From positions 1-8,223 of the forward strand of contig CAKPXD010000057.1 in NCBI GenBank assembly GCA_934201655.1: a DNA stretch of 8,223 nt, in the 5' to 3' direction. Position numbers and translations under genes: made by a program. Below the pieces are notes generated by a model, which did no database searches, was not told where the DNA came from, and was given only the letters and a program-made list of their open reading frames with translations. Below, piece by piece: positions 1 to 5,118 of this stretch. The DNA comes from an uncultured Streptococcus sp. (GTDB lineage Bacteria > Bacillota > Bacilli > Lactobacillales > Streptococcaceae). Within the stretch, counting starts at the first letter, position 1. Every line of letters begins with the position of its first letter.

Positions 1-74
1 CCAACCGGTGGAGCTGGAGTAGCTTTACCAGCAGGGATTTGCAATTTTACAAGTTTTTCGACTTTTTTAGCCAT
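1..74 (-). CDS. rplK: 50S ribosomal protein L11, N-terminal fragment (cut by window edge)
   Basis: Only the first 24 codons are in the window; the rest lies beyond position 1. The translation starts [18 protein letters not shown] and continues TPAPPV, which is the highly conserved N-terminus of bacterial L11. It includes the proline-rich linker entry that contacts 23S rRNA at the GTPase-associated centre. The ATG at 74-72 is preceded by a strong GGAGG-type ribosome binding site (81-87), which fixes the start. L11 is normally followed by rplA (L1), which would be outside the window. The gene has its own promoter and leader and is separated from the acetyltransferase operon by a terminator, so it is the first gene of a separate unit. 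Confidence 0.95.
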
Positions 75-80
75 TTTTAA

Positions 81-87
81 ATCCTCC
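81..87 (-). promoter_or_regulatory. Ribosome binding site of rplK
   Basis: On the minus strand this reads GGAGGAT, ending 6 nt before the ATG at 74. It is a near-perfect Shine-Dalgarno match, as expected for a highly expressed ribosomal protein gene. Confidence 0.85.
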
Positions 88-130
88 TTTGTGGTTTTGG
101 CGGTAATTTAGAGATTTTTACCTCCCACAA

Positions 131-147
131 GTATGTTTTACACATAC
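131..147 (-). promoter_or_regulatory. Small hairpin at the 5' end of the rplK leader
   Basis: A perfect 6-bp inverted repeat, GTATGT and ACATAC with a 5-nt spacer, lies where transcription from the promoter at 154-181 should begin. The rplK mRNA would then start with this hairpin. It could protect the 5' end or take part in leader control. No known ribosomal-protein leader family was recognised, so any role is inference. Confidence 0.4.
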
Positions 148-153
148 CCTACT

Positions 154-181
154 ATTATACACTAATCTATCTCAAATGCAA
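154..181 (-). promoter_or_regulatory. rplK promoter
   Basis: On the minus strand a perfect -10 box TATAAT (159-154) is preceded by a -35-like TTGCAT (181-176) with a 16-nt spacer. The predicted start near 147 gives a leader of about 73 nt before the rplK ATG. It lies downstream of the terminator at 262-286, consistent with a new transcription unit. Confidence 0.75.
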
Positions 182-261
182 GAGAAAAATCCTATTTTTA
201 GAGAAATTTTATTACTGAATTTGGCTATTATTTCTTTCGTGAAAGAGTTCTGAACTACAAA

Positions 262-286
262 CAAAAAACCGCTCTGTTTTGAGCGA
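262..286 (-). terminator. Intrinsic terminator of the ribU-PAP2-ParB-like-GNAT operon
   Basis: The minus strand carries CGCTC (285-281) and GAGCG (274-270) around a 6-nt loop, followed by a U-rich tract (six T at 268-263). It begins about 20 nt after the stop codon of the acetyltransferase gene and precedes the rplK promoter. The stem is only about 5 bp, so termination may be partial. Confidence 0.7.
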
Positions 287-305
287 TTATAAGAAATAAT
301 AAAGT

Positions 306-791
306 TTAGTAGGAATCCAGTTTTAAGAGCAGGCTTGTCCCTTTTTCAGTACTTCCACTTTCCACAAATCCAAGGGACTCAAAACATCTTCTAGAAATCC
401 TATTAAAAGTGTAGATTTCCTGAACTTTCAACTGTTTCCACCCCTTTTGCTGGGCTAGATCAATTAAAGCTCTTAAAACCTTGCGTCCAATACCTTGATG
501 CTGATAAGCTGGATTGCCAATCACAATAGGAAGATTCTCCTGAGATAAGGCTACATCACCAATTGGAAGCCACTCTCCCTTTTCTCGAAACTCAATCCAG
601 AATAAATCCCCGTGTTCCTCTAAGTAGGAATACATGGCATTTAATTTTTCCAAACTATAGGGAATTCTAATGCCATCTACCAGTTCCACCAAATCCACAT
701 CTTGATACCAGGATAAAGCTGCATCACGATGATCTGCTAAAAAATAGGGAACTAGACGTAGGGAATCATCTATCTGAATAATCTTTGGCAT
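306..791 (-). CDS. GNAT-family N-acetyltransferase
   Basis: A 161-residue soluble protein, typical length for a single-domain GNAT. Acetyl-CoA binding motif A is visible as Y96-Q-H-Q-G-I-G-R-K104, matching the Q/R-x-x-G-x-G/A pyrophosphate loop at the head of a helix. The C-terminal segment N130-RISRRCFESLGF resembles motif B, where an N-x-x-A/S-x-x-x-F-E-x-x-G-F pattern is common in RimI-like members. The acceptor substrate cannot be told from sequence. The ATG at 791-789 has AGGAG upstream with a spacer of about 9 nt. The gene overlaps the end of the upstream ParB-like gene by 26 nt, so the two are probably translated from one mRNA. It is the last gene of the FMN-riboswitch operon; a terminator follows. 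A link to flavin metabolism is inferred from position only. Confidence 0.85.
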   Translation of the reverse strand: MPKIIQIDDSLRLVPYFLADHRDAALSWYQDVDLVELVDGIRIPYSLEKLNAMYSYLEEHGDLFWIEFREKGEWLPIGDVALSQENLPIVIGNPAYQHQGIGRKVLRALIDLAQQKGWKQLKVQEIYTFNRISRRCFESLGFVESGSTEKGTSLLLKLDSY

Positions 792-1185
792 CTTTTTTTA
801 CTCCTAACAACTGCTTCGCAGCCTGATTAAAACCATCACACCAGTTATACCATTTTGCTTCATACTCATCTTGGGGTAAGATATGATTTTTTAAATCCAG
901 AACAGAGTATATCTTTCTTTCCTCGCAAACTTGCGCATAGAGATGATATAGTTCATCACCACCATCTTTATCCCACTCAGCAGAAATCGTATCCTGACCT
1001 AGCAACAATGCCTGATAAGCTCTGTGATGCCCGTCTGTAATTAGCAAGCAATCTCCAAATGCAAGAACACTGATTGGATTTATATTTTGCCTCTCTACCG
1101 ACTGATAAAGCATCTGGATATCTAGCAACTTCTTTTCTGATAAGTATAGTTGAGTCGGATGAAGATCTTTTATCTTGACTTCCAT
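766..1185 (-). CDS. Small ParB/sulfiredoxin-fold-like protein of unknown role
   Basis: A 139-residue soluble protein. Its most telling segment is I49-T-D-G-H-H-R-A-Y-Q-A59, preceded by a beta-strand-like stretch (NPISVLAFGDCLLIT). This arrangement resembles the phosphate-binding box of the ParB N-terminal/sulfiredoxin superfamily (G-x-R/H-R-x-x-A). ParB proper binds CTP there; sulfiredoxin and the serine kinase SerK use related folds. There is no helix-turn-helix and no room for the ParB dimerisation domain, so a chromosome partition role is unlikely despite the label such proteins often receive. The C-terminal half (about 90-125) is rich in Tyr, Trp and acidic residues and was not recognised. 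The ATG at 1185 has GAGGAG about 7 nt upstream. It lies 27 nt after the PAP2 gene and overlaps the GNAT gene by 26 nt. Its function is unknown. Confidence 0.75.
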   Translation of the reverse strand: MEVKIKDLHPTQLYLSEKKLLDIQMLYQSVERQNINPISVLAFGDCLLITDGHHRAYQALLLGQDTISAEWDKDGGDELYHLYAQVCEERKIYSVLDLKNHILPQDEYEAKWYNWCDGFNQAAKQLLGVKKDAKDYSDR

Positions 1186-1201
1186 TTTTATCTCCTCAAG
1201 A

Positions 1202-1214
1202 AGGGTTGAACCCT
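1202..1214 (-). repeat. Short intercistronic inverted repeat between PAP2 and ParB-like genes
   Basis: AGGGTT and AACCCT are separated by one base and cover the PAP2 stop codon. In RNA this can fold as a 4-bp AGGG/CCCT hairpin. It sits just before the GAGGAG of the downstream gene and lacks a U tract, so it is not a terminator. It may be incidental. Confidence 0.3.
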
Positions 1215-1863
1215 ACTTTTGTTTGCCTGTAAAGCGCCATTGAAAGCGAAGTTTGTCATAAAATGGAAATTCAATGAATAGAATTCCAAGACCCAGACAG
1301 AGACTGGCAAGAACATCTGATGGGTAATGAACTCCCAGATAGACTCTGGAAATGATTACACTTACTAGATAGATTCCCAGTAAAATCTGGAGAATGAGCT
1401 TTACTGTCCTATCTTTCACTCTCTGTCCCACAATGATAATTAGAGAACCGATTAAGAGGGTTACTGCTAGCGAGTGACCACTAGGGAAAGAAAATCCTTT
1501 TTCTTCAACCAAGTGTAAAATTTCAGGTCGTGGACGTTGATAGAGGTGTTTTAAGGACACAATTAAAATTCCAGCCAAACTAAGATTGCCAGCTACTAAA
1601 AGGCTTTCTGACTTCCACTTTTTCAGATAAAAAATAACAGTCAATAAAATTGCCCAAGAAATAACGATTGGTAAGTCAATCAGACGAGTAATCCCTCGAA
1701 AGATAGTTGTCAATATAGCTGGTAAATCTCCACGGATTGCTGTCTGGATAGACGAATCAAATGGTATCAATTGTTCTGGATAAAACTTAACGACATAACC
1801 CAGAATTACAAATAGTAAAAGGGCAAAAGAGCCCTTTGTTAAATATGTTTGTTTATCTTTCAT
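1213..1863 (-). CDS. PAP2-family membrane phosphatase
   Basis: A 216-residue integral membrane protein with about six hydrophobic segments. It carries the full three-part PAP2 (type 2 phosphatidic acid phosphatase) signature: K105-x6-R112-P113, P127-S-G-H130, and S172-R173-x5-H179-x3-D183. H130 and H179 are the expected catalytic histidines, so the enzyme should be active. Members hydrolyse lipid pyrophosphates such as undecaprenyl-PP, phosphatidylglycerol phosphate, or soluble phosphate esters, usually on the outer face of the membrane. The start codon overlaps the end of ribU by 11 nt. No Shine-Dalgarno sequence is visible before it, so translation is probably coupled to ribU. Co-expression with a riboflavin transporter under an FMN riboswitch makes a flavin phosphate substrate possible, but lipid-PP recycling is equally compatible with the motifs. 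Confidence 0.92.
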   Translation of the reverse strand: MKDKQTYLTKGSFALLLFVILGYVVKFYPEQLIPFDSSIQTAIRGDLPAILTTIFRGITRLIDLPIVISWAILLTVIFYLKKWKSESLLVAGNLSLAGILIVSLKHLYQRPRPEILHLVEEKGFSFPSGHSLAVTLLIGSLIIIVGQRVKDRTVKLILQILLGIYLVSVIISRVYLGVHYPSDVLASLCLGLGILFIEFPFYDKLRFQWRFTGKQK

Positions 1864-2416
1864 AGTATTTCAAAGTTGGTTTCAAGAGGACAAATAATAA
1901 CCAGAATGAGATGGCAAAGATGACTCCTTCAATCAAATTAAATGGTAAGACCATTGCCAACAAGTAATTACTAAGTCCTAGAATATTCTCTATATCGAAG
2001 TTAGCAAATTTTGCGTACAAAGGTACAGCATAAACGTAGTTTAGAACTAACATGGCTAAAGTAAGACCAATCGCCCCTGCTAATGAAGCTAGGACAAAAC
2101 GCATGGTTGTACGCTCTTTTTTCCAAATCAGACCAAAAGCAAGAACAAAGACTCCTAAGGCTACGATATTCATCGGCAAACCAATGTAGGTACTAACTCC
2201 TTGATTGTTCAGAAGGATTTTCAGCAAGGACCGAAGGAATAGTACTCCTAAAGCCGCTGGTAAATCCAAGACTACCAAACCTACAAGAACTGGTAAGATA
2301 CTGAACTCAATCCTTAAAAAGGGTGCTGCCGGTAGAAGCGGAAAGTCAAAGTACATCAACACAAATGAAAGTGCTGATAAAATTGCAATGGTCGAAAGTC
2401 GACGTGTATTTGTCAT
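1853..2416 (-). CDS. ribU: Riboflavin transporter RibU (ECF S-component)
   Basis: A 187-residue, very hydrophobic protein with about six membrane spans, the usual size of an S-component. RibU binds riboflavin and works with the shared ECF module (EcfA, EcfA', EcfT) encoded elsewhere. Family hallmarks seen are the N-terminal helix with small residues (STIAILSALSFVLMYFDFPL), the following PFLRIEFSILPVLVG segment, and LPFNLIEGV near residues 157-165. The FMN riboswitch upstream supports riboflavin as the substrate. The ATG at 2416 is chosen because GGAGG (2429-2425) lies 8 nt upstream. A longer frame beginning with TTG at 2431 would include the Shine-Dalgarno itself and is rejected. The gene is first in the operon and overlaps the PAP2 gene by 11 nt. 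S-components diverge greatly, so the riboswitch carries much of the weight for the exact substrate. Confidence 0.93.
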   Translation of the reverse strand: MTNTRRLSTIAILSALSFVLMYFDFPLLPAAPFLRIEFSILPVLVGLVVLDLPAALGVLFLRSLLKILLNNQGVSTYIGLPMNIVALGVFVLAFGLIWKKERTTMRFVLASLAGAIGLTLAMLVLNYVYAVPLYAKFANFDIENILGLSNYLLAMVLPFNLIEGVIFAISFWLLFVLLKPTLKYYER

Positions 2417-2424
2417 AACAGGTT

Positions 2425-2460
2425 CCTCCAATTTTCTATAAAATCAGAAGAAGTTGGAAA
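2425..2460 (-). promoter_or_regulatory. Hairpin that can sequester the ribU Shine-Dalgarno
   Basis: On the minus strand TTTCCAA (2460-2454) can pair with TTGGAGG (2431-2425), which contains the ribosome binding site, through five Watson-Crick and two G-U pairs. Inside the loop TTCT and AGAA can extend the fold. It lies between the FMN aptamer and the ribU ATG and is a plausible expression platform acting on translation. The pairing is seen in sequence; the regulatory role is inferred. Confidence 0.45.
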
Positions 2461-2568
2461 GTTTCTCTCTATCTACTCTCTTAACTATCTCAAAAAACAA
2501 CCTAAGCTTACAAAGAAACTGGTTTTATTTCTATTATAATGAAGCAGAATAGACAAAGCTATCCTTTC

Positions 2569-2783
2569 GTCTTCTCCCATCCAGACTATACTGTCGGTTG
2601 TGGAATCTCACCACATCAGCTTGCGCTCGCGGACTTATTTGGCTAAGATATTTTAGATTTATCTAGACGTCGCAGTCGAAGATAATACTTAAAGTATATC
2701 GAGACAAGACAACGAAGAGAAAGCTAAAATAGCTAGTCAAATTTACCGCCGGTCGGGAATCACACCCTGCCCTGAAGACCCTC
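2569..2783 (-). promoter_or_regulatory. FMN riboswitch (RFN element) controlling ribU operon
   Basis: The minus strand carries the conserved RFN blocks in order. These are GTCTTCAGGGCAGGGTG (2779-2763), ATTCCCGACCGGCGGTAAA (2760-2742), GTCCGCGAGCGCAAGC (2634-2619), TGATGTGGTGAGATTCC (2618-2602), and ACCGACAGTATAGTCTGGAT followed by GGGAGAAGAC (2598-2569). The closing helix P1 is GTCTTC with GAAGAC. FMN binding to such aptamers lowers expression of riboflavin synthesis or transport genes, here ribU and its three co-transcribed partners. Between the GGCGGTAAA and GTCCGCGAGC blocks the variable arm is about 105 nt long, listed separately. The aptamer is about 140 nt upstream of the ribU start. 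No strong terminator was found in between, so control may be at translation. Confidence 0.97.
2637..2742 (-). repeat. Long imperfect hairpin forming the variable arm of the FMN riboswitch
   Basis: The two ends are inverted repeats: on the plus strand TTGGCTAAGATATTTTAG (2639-2656) and CTAAAATAGCTAGTCAA (2724-2740) are nearly complementary. The inner part continues as an imperfect stem to a tip with ATACTT and AAGTAT around a single base (2675-2687). The arm therefore folds as one long hairpin. Its size and terminal inverted repeats resemble the short non-autonomous repeats of streptococci (BOX, RUP, SPRITE classes), but I could not match it to one. It could also be a natural variable RFN arm. 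Confidence 0.55.
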
Positions 2784-2785
2784 TA

Positions 2786-2814
2786 ATGATAACAAAAAAA
2801 GCTTGCAAGCGCAA
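2786..2814 (-). promoter_or_regulatory. Putative ribU operon promoter overlapping the trmL terminator
   Basis: On the minus strand TATCAT (2791-2786) serves as a -10 box 17 nt after TTGCGC (2814-2809), a weak -35. The predicted start falls at the first bases of the FMN aptamer, which is the expected position. The -35 lies inside the terminator stem of trmL and the spacer contains its U tract. Only read-through from trmL would otherwise supply transcripts. Confidence 0.45.
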
Positions 2815-2817
2815 GCA
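2793..2817 (-). terminator. Intrinsic terminator of trmL
   Basis: The minus strand has a perfect 6-bp stem, GCTTGC and GCAAGC around a GCTT loop (2816-2801), followed by seven T (2800-2794). It starts about 20 nt after the trmL stop codon. Confidence 0.9.
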
Positions 2818-2836
2818 TTTTATCTCTTCTCAGTAT

Positions 2837-3340
2837 TTATTTCAACTTATCCGTTTCGTAAGTATGAACCAGTTCGAGACCCGCAAAATTTTGTTGACGA
2901 AGGGCCTCATAGACAATCATGCATACAGTATTGGATACATTGAGGCTACGAACATGTTCATCATTCATAGGAATTCTGAGAGCTTTTTCAGGATGTTCCC
3001 GCATAAATTCCTCAGGCAAACCTTTATCTTCACGTCCAAAAAGGAAATAATGATTTCCTTCTATCGTGAAGTCAGCATCTGAATAGACCTTTTCTGCAAA
3101 CTTGGAAATCAAATAGACTTGACCATCCATTTTTTTCATAAATTCATCTAAACTATCATAAAAATAGATTTCAAGTTTGTCCCAATAGTCTAGCCCAGCT
3201 CGCTTCATTTTACGATCATCAATCGGAAAGCCCATCGGTTTGATAATATGAAGGGGCGCATTCGTCGCCGCACAGGTTCGTGCAATATTTCCCGTATTTT
3301 GTGGAATTTGTGGTTCAAACAATACAATATGATTGGTCAT
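2837..3340 (-). CDS. trmL: tRNA (cytidine/uridine-34 2'-O)-methyltransferase TrmL
   Basis: A 167-residue SPOUT (SpoU/TrmH-type) methyltransferase consisting only of the catalytic domain, as in TrmL/YibK. It methylates the 2'-OH of the wobble nucleotide of certain leucine tRNAs using S-adenosylmethionine. The three family motifs are present: P10[13 protein letters not shown]23 with N15 and R21, F101-GREDKGLP-E110 in the trefoil knot, and I123[17 protein letters not shown]140 for SAM binding and dimerisation. The ATG at 3340 fits the normal N-terminus ([13 protein letters not shown]) and has GAGAGGA 8 nt upstream. A longer frame from GTG at 3379 begins inside a terminator and is rejected. The gene is preceded by a leader with a terminator and followed by its own terminator, so it is monocistronic. 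Confidence 0.95.
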   Translation of the reverse strand: MTNHIVLFEPQIPQNTGNIARTCAATNAPLHIIKPMGFPIDDRKMKRAGLDYWDKLEIYFYDSLDEFMKKMDGQVYLISKFAEKVYSDADFTIEGNHYFLFGREDKGLPEEFMREHPEKALRIPMNDEHVRSLNVSNTVCMIVYEALRQQNFAGLELVHTYETDKLK

Positions 3341-3363
3341 GCCTTGCTTCCTCTCACTAGTGC

Positions 3364-3412
3364 AAAAAAATAGCCACACTGCCCGGAGTCAAGCTCAGCA
3401 AACAGCGTGGTT
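3364..3412 (-). terminator. Intrinsic terminator inside the trmL leader
   Basis: On the minus strand CCACGCTG (3410-3403) pairs with CAGTGTGG (3381-3374) through 8 bp with one G-U. Two more pairs are possible beyond a mismatch, followed by a tract of seven T (3370-3364). It ends 24 nt before the trmL ATG and would stop most transcription ahead of the gene unless relieved. Confidence 0.75.
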
Positions 3413-3465
3413 AAGGCATCGTTAACTTACCTCACAACAGGTTTGAAGTAAATCAGCGAAACTAC
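3364..3465 (-). ncRNA. trmL leader RNA: candidate attenuator or independent ~100-nt small RNA
   Basis: Transcription from the promoter at 3472-3499 should start near 3465 and reach a strong terminator whose U tract ends at 3364, giving an RNA of about 100 nt. A first hairpin is possible near the 5' end (AAGTA with TACTT). A second pairs GGTAAG with CTTAACC with one bulge (about 3429-3409). The third is the terminator. The last two compete for bases around 3409-3412, as expected of an attenuator. No T-box, SRP, 6S, tracrRNA or known riboswitch core was recognised. It contains no credible small ORF. A trmL mRNA would need read-through. Confidence 0.5.
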
Positions 3466-3471
3466 TTTTTT

Positions 3472-3499
3472 AGTATAACACTTTCAGCCTGATTGTCAA
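3472..3499 (-). promoter_or_regulatory. Promoter of trmL leader RNA
   Basis: On the minus strand a perfect -35 TTGACA (3499-3494) is followed after 16 nt by TATACT (3477-3472), one mismatch from consensus. It is the best-matching promoter in the window and suggests strong constitutive initiation. Confidence 0.85.
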
Positions 3500-3623
3500 T
3501 AGAATTGACTTGTTTTTTTCATTTTTTTTACAAGCATATTTACAAAAGTTAAAATTTCAACTTTCAGCAAGCAATATCATAGAATTTACATAGATTAAGA
3601 ATTTTTGGAACAAGTTTTTTTCA

Positions 3624-3640
3624 TAAACATATGATGTTTA
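3624..3640. repeat. 17-bp inverted repeat in the trmL-trkA divergent region
   Basis: TAAACAT and ATGTTTA are perfect 7-bp arms around ATG. The element lies in the A+T-rich divergent region (3500-3765), about 90 bp upstream of the trkA -10 box. It looks like a dimeric operator, but no regulator with this site was recognised. Apart from this repeat and the promoters, the 3500-3727 stretch shows only T-rich runs and no gene. Confidence 0.4.
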
Positions 3641-3700
3641 AAGCAAAATATTTATTCGAATTCCCCTAATCCCTTTATTAAAGAAGGAAACAGTCGGTTG

Positions 3701-3733
3701 TTGAGTGCATTTTTTTCTAAAAAAAGGTATGAT
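3701..3733 (+). promoter_or_regulatory. Probable trkA-trkH promoter
   Basis: TATGAT (3728-3733) is a good -10 box, placing the start near 3740 and leaving a leader of about 26 nt. A clear -35 is missing at normal distance: TTGAGT (3701-3706) would need a 21-nt spacer and GTGCAT (3705-3710) is poor. Between them lies a T7-CT-A7 run (3710-3725) that can bend or extrude. An activator may be needed. This is inference. Confidence 0.5.
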
Positions 3734-3765
3734 AGAGACATATTGAAAAAGTAGGTTAACTAACT

Positions 3766-5115
3766 ATGAAGATTATTCTTGTCGGAGGGGGAAAAGTAGG
3801 TTCTGCCCTCTGTCGTTCACTGGTTGCTGACAACCATGATGTTGTCTTAATTGAACAGAACGAAACTGTTCTAAAATACTTGACCAGCCGTTTTGATATT
3901 ATGGGAATCGCAGGTAACGGAGCTGACTTTGCTATGTTAGAAGCAGCCAATGTTCAAGATTGTGATATTTTCATTGCCATGACTCAATACGACGAGGTCA
4001 ATATGGTTTCGGCTGTTTTAGCCAAAAAAATGGGAGCCAAAGAAACCATCGTTCGTGTTCGCAATCCTGAATATTCCAACCCTTATTTTAAAGAAAAAAA
4101 TATTCTCGGTTTTTCACTGATTGTCAACCCAGAACTCCTAGCAGCTCGTGCTATCGCCAACATTATAGATTTCCCCAATGCTCTTTCTGTTGAGCGTTTT
4201 GCAGGTGGATTAGTCAGCTTAATGGAATTCAAGGTACGAAATTTCAGTAATATTTGTCAGATGTCTATTGCTGATTTCCGTAAAAAGTTTGGTAATGTTA
4301 TTGTCTGTGCTATCGAACGCGACCACAAACTCATGATTCCTAGTGGAGATATGATTTTAGAAGATAAAGACCGTATCTTCGTGACAGGAAGTCGTGTCGA
4401 TATGATGCTCTTCCACAACTATATCAAATCTCGAGTCGTTAAGAGTTTACTCATCATAGGAGCTGGGAAAATTGCTTACTATCTCTTAGGTATGTTAAAA
4501 GACAGTCGTATCGATACCAAGGTTATTGAGGTCAATCCTGAAAGAGCTGCCTTTTTCAGCGAAAAATTCCCTAAACTCTATATAGTCCAAGGTGATGGAA
4601 CAACTAAGGACACCCTCTTAGAAGAAAGTGCCCAAAACTATGATGCTGTTGCCACTTTAACAGGAGTCGACGAGGAAAATATCATTACCTCTATGTTCTT
4701 GGATAACATAGGTGTTCAGAAAAATATTACCAAAGTAAACCGCACTAGCTTATTAGAAATTATCCACGCAACAGATTTCTCAAGTATCATCACTCCTAAA
4801 ACAATCGCTGTTGATACCATCATGCACTTTATCCATGGTCGTGTAAATGCGCAATATTCTGACCTTCAAGCTATGCACCATCTAGCAAATGGACAGGTAG
4901 AAACTCTTCAATTCCTGATCAAGGAAGCCAATAAAATGACTGGCAAGCCTTTATCTCAATTGAAGCTCAAAAAAGATGTCTTGATTGCTGCTATTATCCG
5001 CAATGGAAAAACGATCTTCCCAACAGGAGAAGATACCCTCCAGGTCGGTGATAAGCTAGTGGTTATCACTTTGCTTTCAAATATCACCAAAATTTATGAT
5101 TTGTTAGAGAGGTAA
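3766..5115 (+). CDS. trkA: Trk potassium uptake regulatory subunit TrkA
   Basis: A 449-residue cytoplasmic protein with two tandem RCK units, the layout of full-length TrkA rather than single-unit KtrA/CabP. Unit 1 has a Rossmann nucleotide-binding domain (about 1-120) with G7-G-G9-K-V-G12 and acidic E30 ending strand 2, then an RCK_C domain (about 135-215). Unit 2 has a second Rossmann domain (about 227-345) with G232-A-G-K-I-A237 and E255, then RCK_C (about 370-449). The second glycine motif lacks the third glycine (A237), so that site may bind nucleotide differently. TrkA forms a ring under TrkH and gates K+ entry in response to NADH/NAD+ or ATP/ADP; RCK_C domains of some streptococcal relatives bind c-di-AMP, not shown for this one. 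The ATG at 3766 has a weak AGG about 10 nt upstream. trkH follows after 3 nt. Confidence 0.96.
   Translation: MKIILVGGGKVGSALCRSLVADNHDVVLIEQNETVLKYLTSRFDIMGIAGNGADFAMLEAANVQDCDIFIAMTQYDEVNMVSAVLAKKMGAKETIVRVRNPEYSNPYFKEKNILGFSLIVNPELLAARAIANIIDFPNALSVERFAGGLVSLMEFKVRNFSNICQMSIADFRKKFGNVIVCAIERDHKLMIPSGDMILEDKDRIFVTGSRVDMMLFHNYIKSRVVKSLLIIGAGKIAYYLLGMLKDSRIDTKVIEVNPERAAFFSEKFPKLYIVQGDGTTKDTLLEESAQNYDAVATLTGVDEENIITSMFLDNIGVQKNITKVNRTSLLEIIHATDFSSIITPKTIAVDTIMHFIHGRVNAQYSDLQAMHHLANGQVETLQFLIKEANKMTGKPLSQLKLKKDVLIAAIIRNGKTIFPTGEDTLQVGDKLVVITLLSNITKIYDLLER
5106..5112 (+). promoter_or_regulatory. trkH ribosome binding site inside the end of trkA
   Basis: GAGAGG lies in the last codons of trkA and is followed by the trkA stop and then the trkH ATG at 5119. 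Ribosomes ending trkA can re-initiate directly, which suggests coupled, matched synthesis of the two subunits. Confidence 0.7.
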
Positions 5116-5118
5116 GCT

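Noticed and set aside
855..1040. Plus-strand open frame of 61 codons opposite the ParB-like gene
   Set aside because: No Shine-Dalgarno, no recognisable sequence, and fully antisense to a gene with good translation signals.
2417..2431. Longer ribU N-terminus from TTG at 2431
   Set aside because: The extra codons include the Shine-Dalgarno sequence that serves the ATG at 2416.
2205..2441. Plus-strand open frame of 78 codons opposite ribU
   Set aside because: It is the complementary frame of a clear membrane protein gene; lysine- and serine-rich composition is a shadow effect and no start signal is present.
2485..2526. Transcription terminator in the ribU leader
   Set aside because: A T6 run follows a possible AACC/GGTT pairing, but the stem is only four pairs with a poorly paired interior.
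2533..2538. TATAAT on the minus strand between riboswitch and ribU as a second promoter
   Set aside because: The hexamer 17 nt upstream (TAGCTT) does not resemble a -35 and there is no extended -10; likely chance in A+T-rich DNA.
2786..3082. Plus-strand open frame of 98 codons opposite trmL
   Set aside because: It begins in the trmL terminator, lacks a ribosome binding site and lies antisense to a well-supported conserved gene.
3341..3379. Longer trmL N-terminus starting at GTG 3379
   Set aside because: The extra codons translate terminator stem and U tract, and the ATG at 3340 has its own ribosome binding site and the family's normal N-terminus.
3509..3534. CTTGT and ACAAG repeat around T-rich DNA
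   Set aside because: Five-base arms with a 16-base loop in T-rich sequence are expected by chance.
3756..3950. Minus-strand open frame over the start of trkA
   Set aside because: It is antisense to the conserved TrkA nucleotide-binding domain and covers the trkA start.
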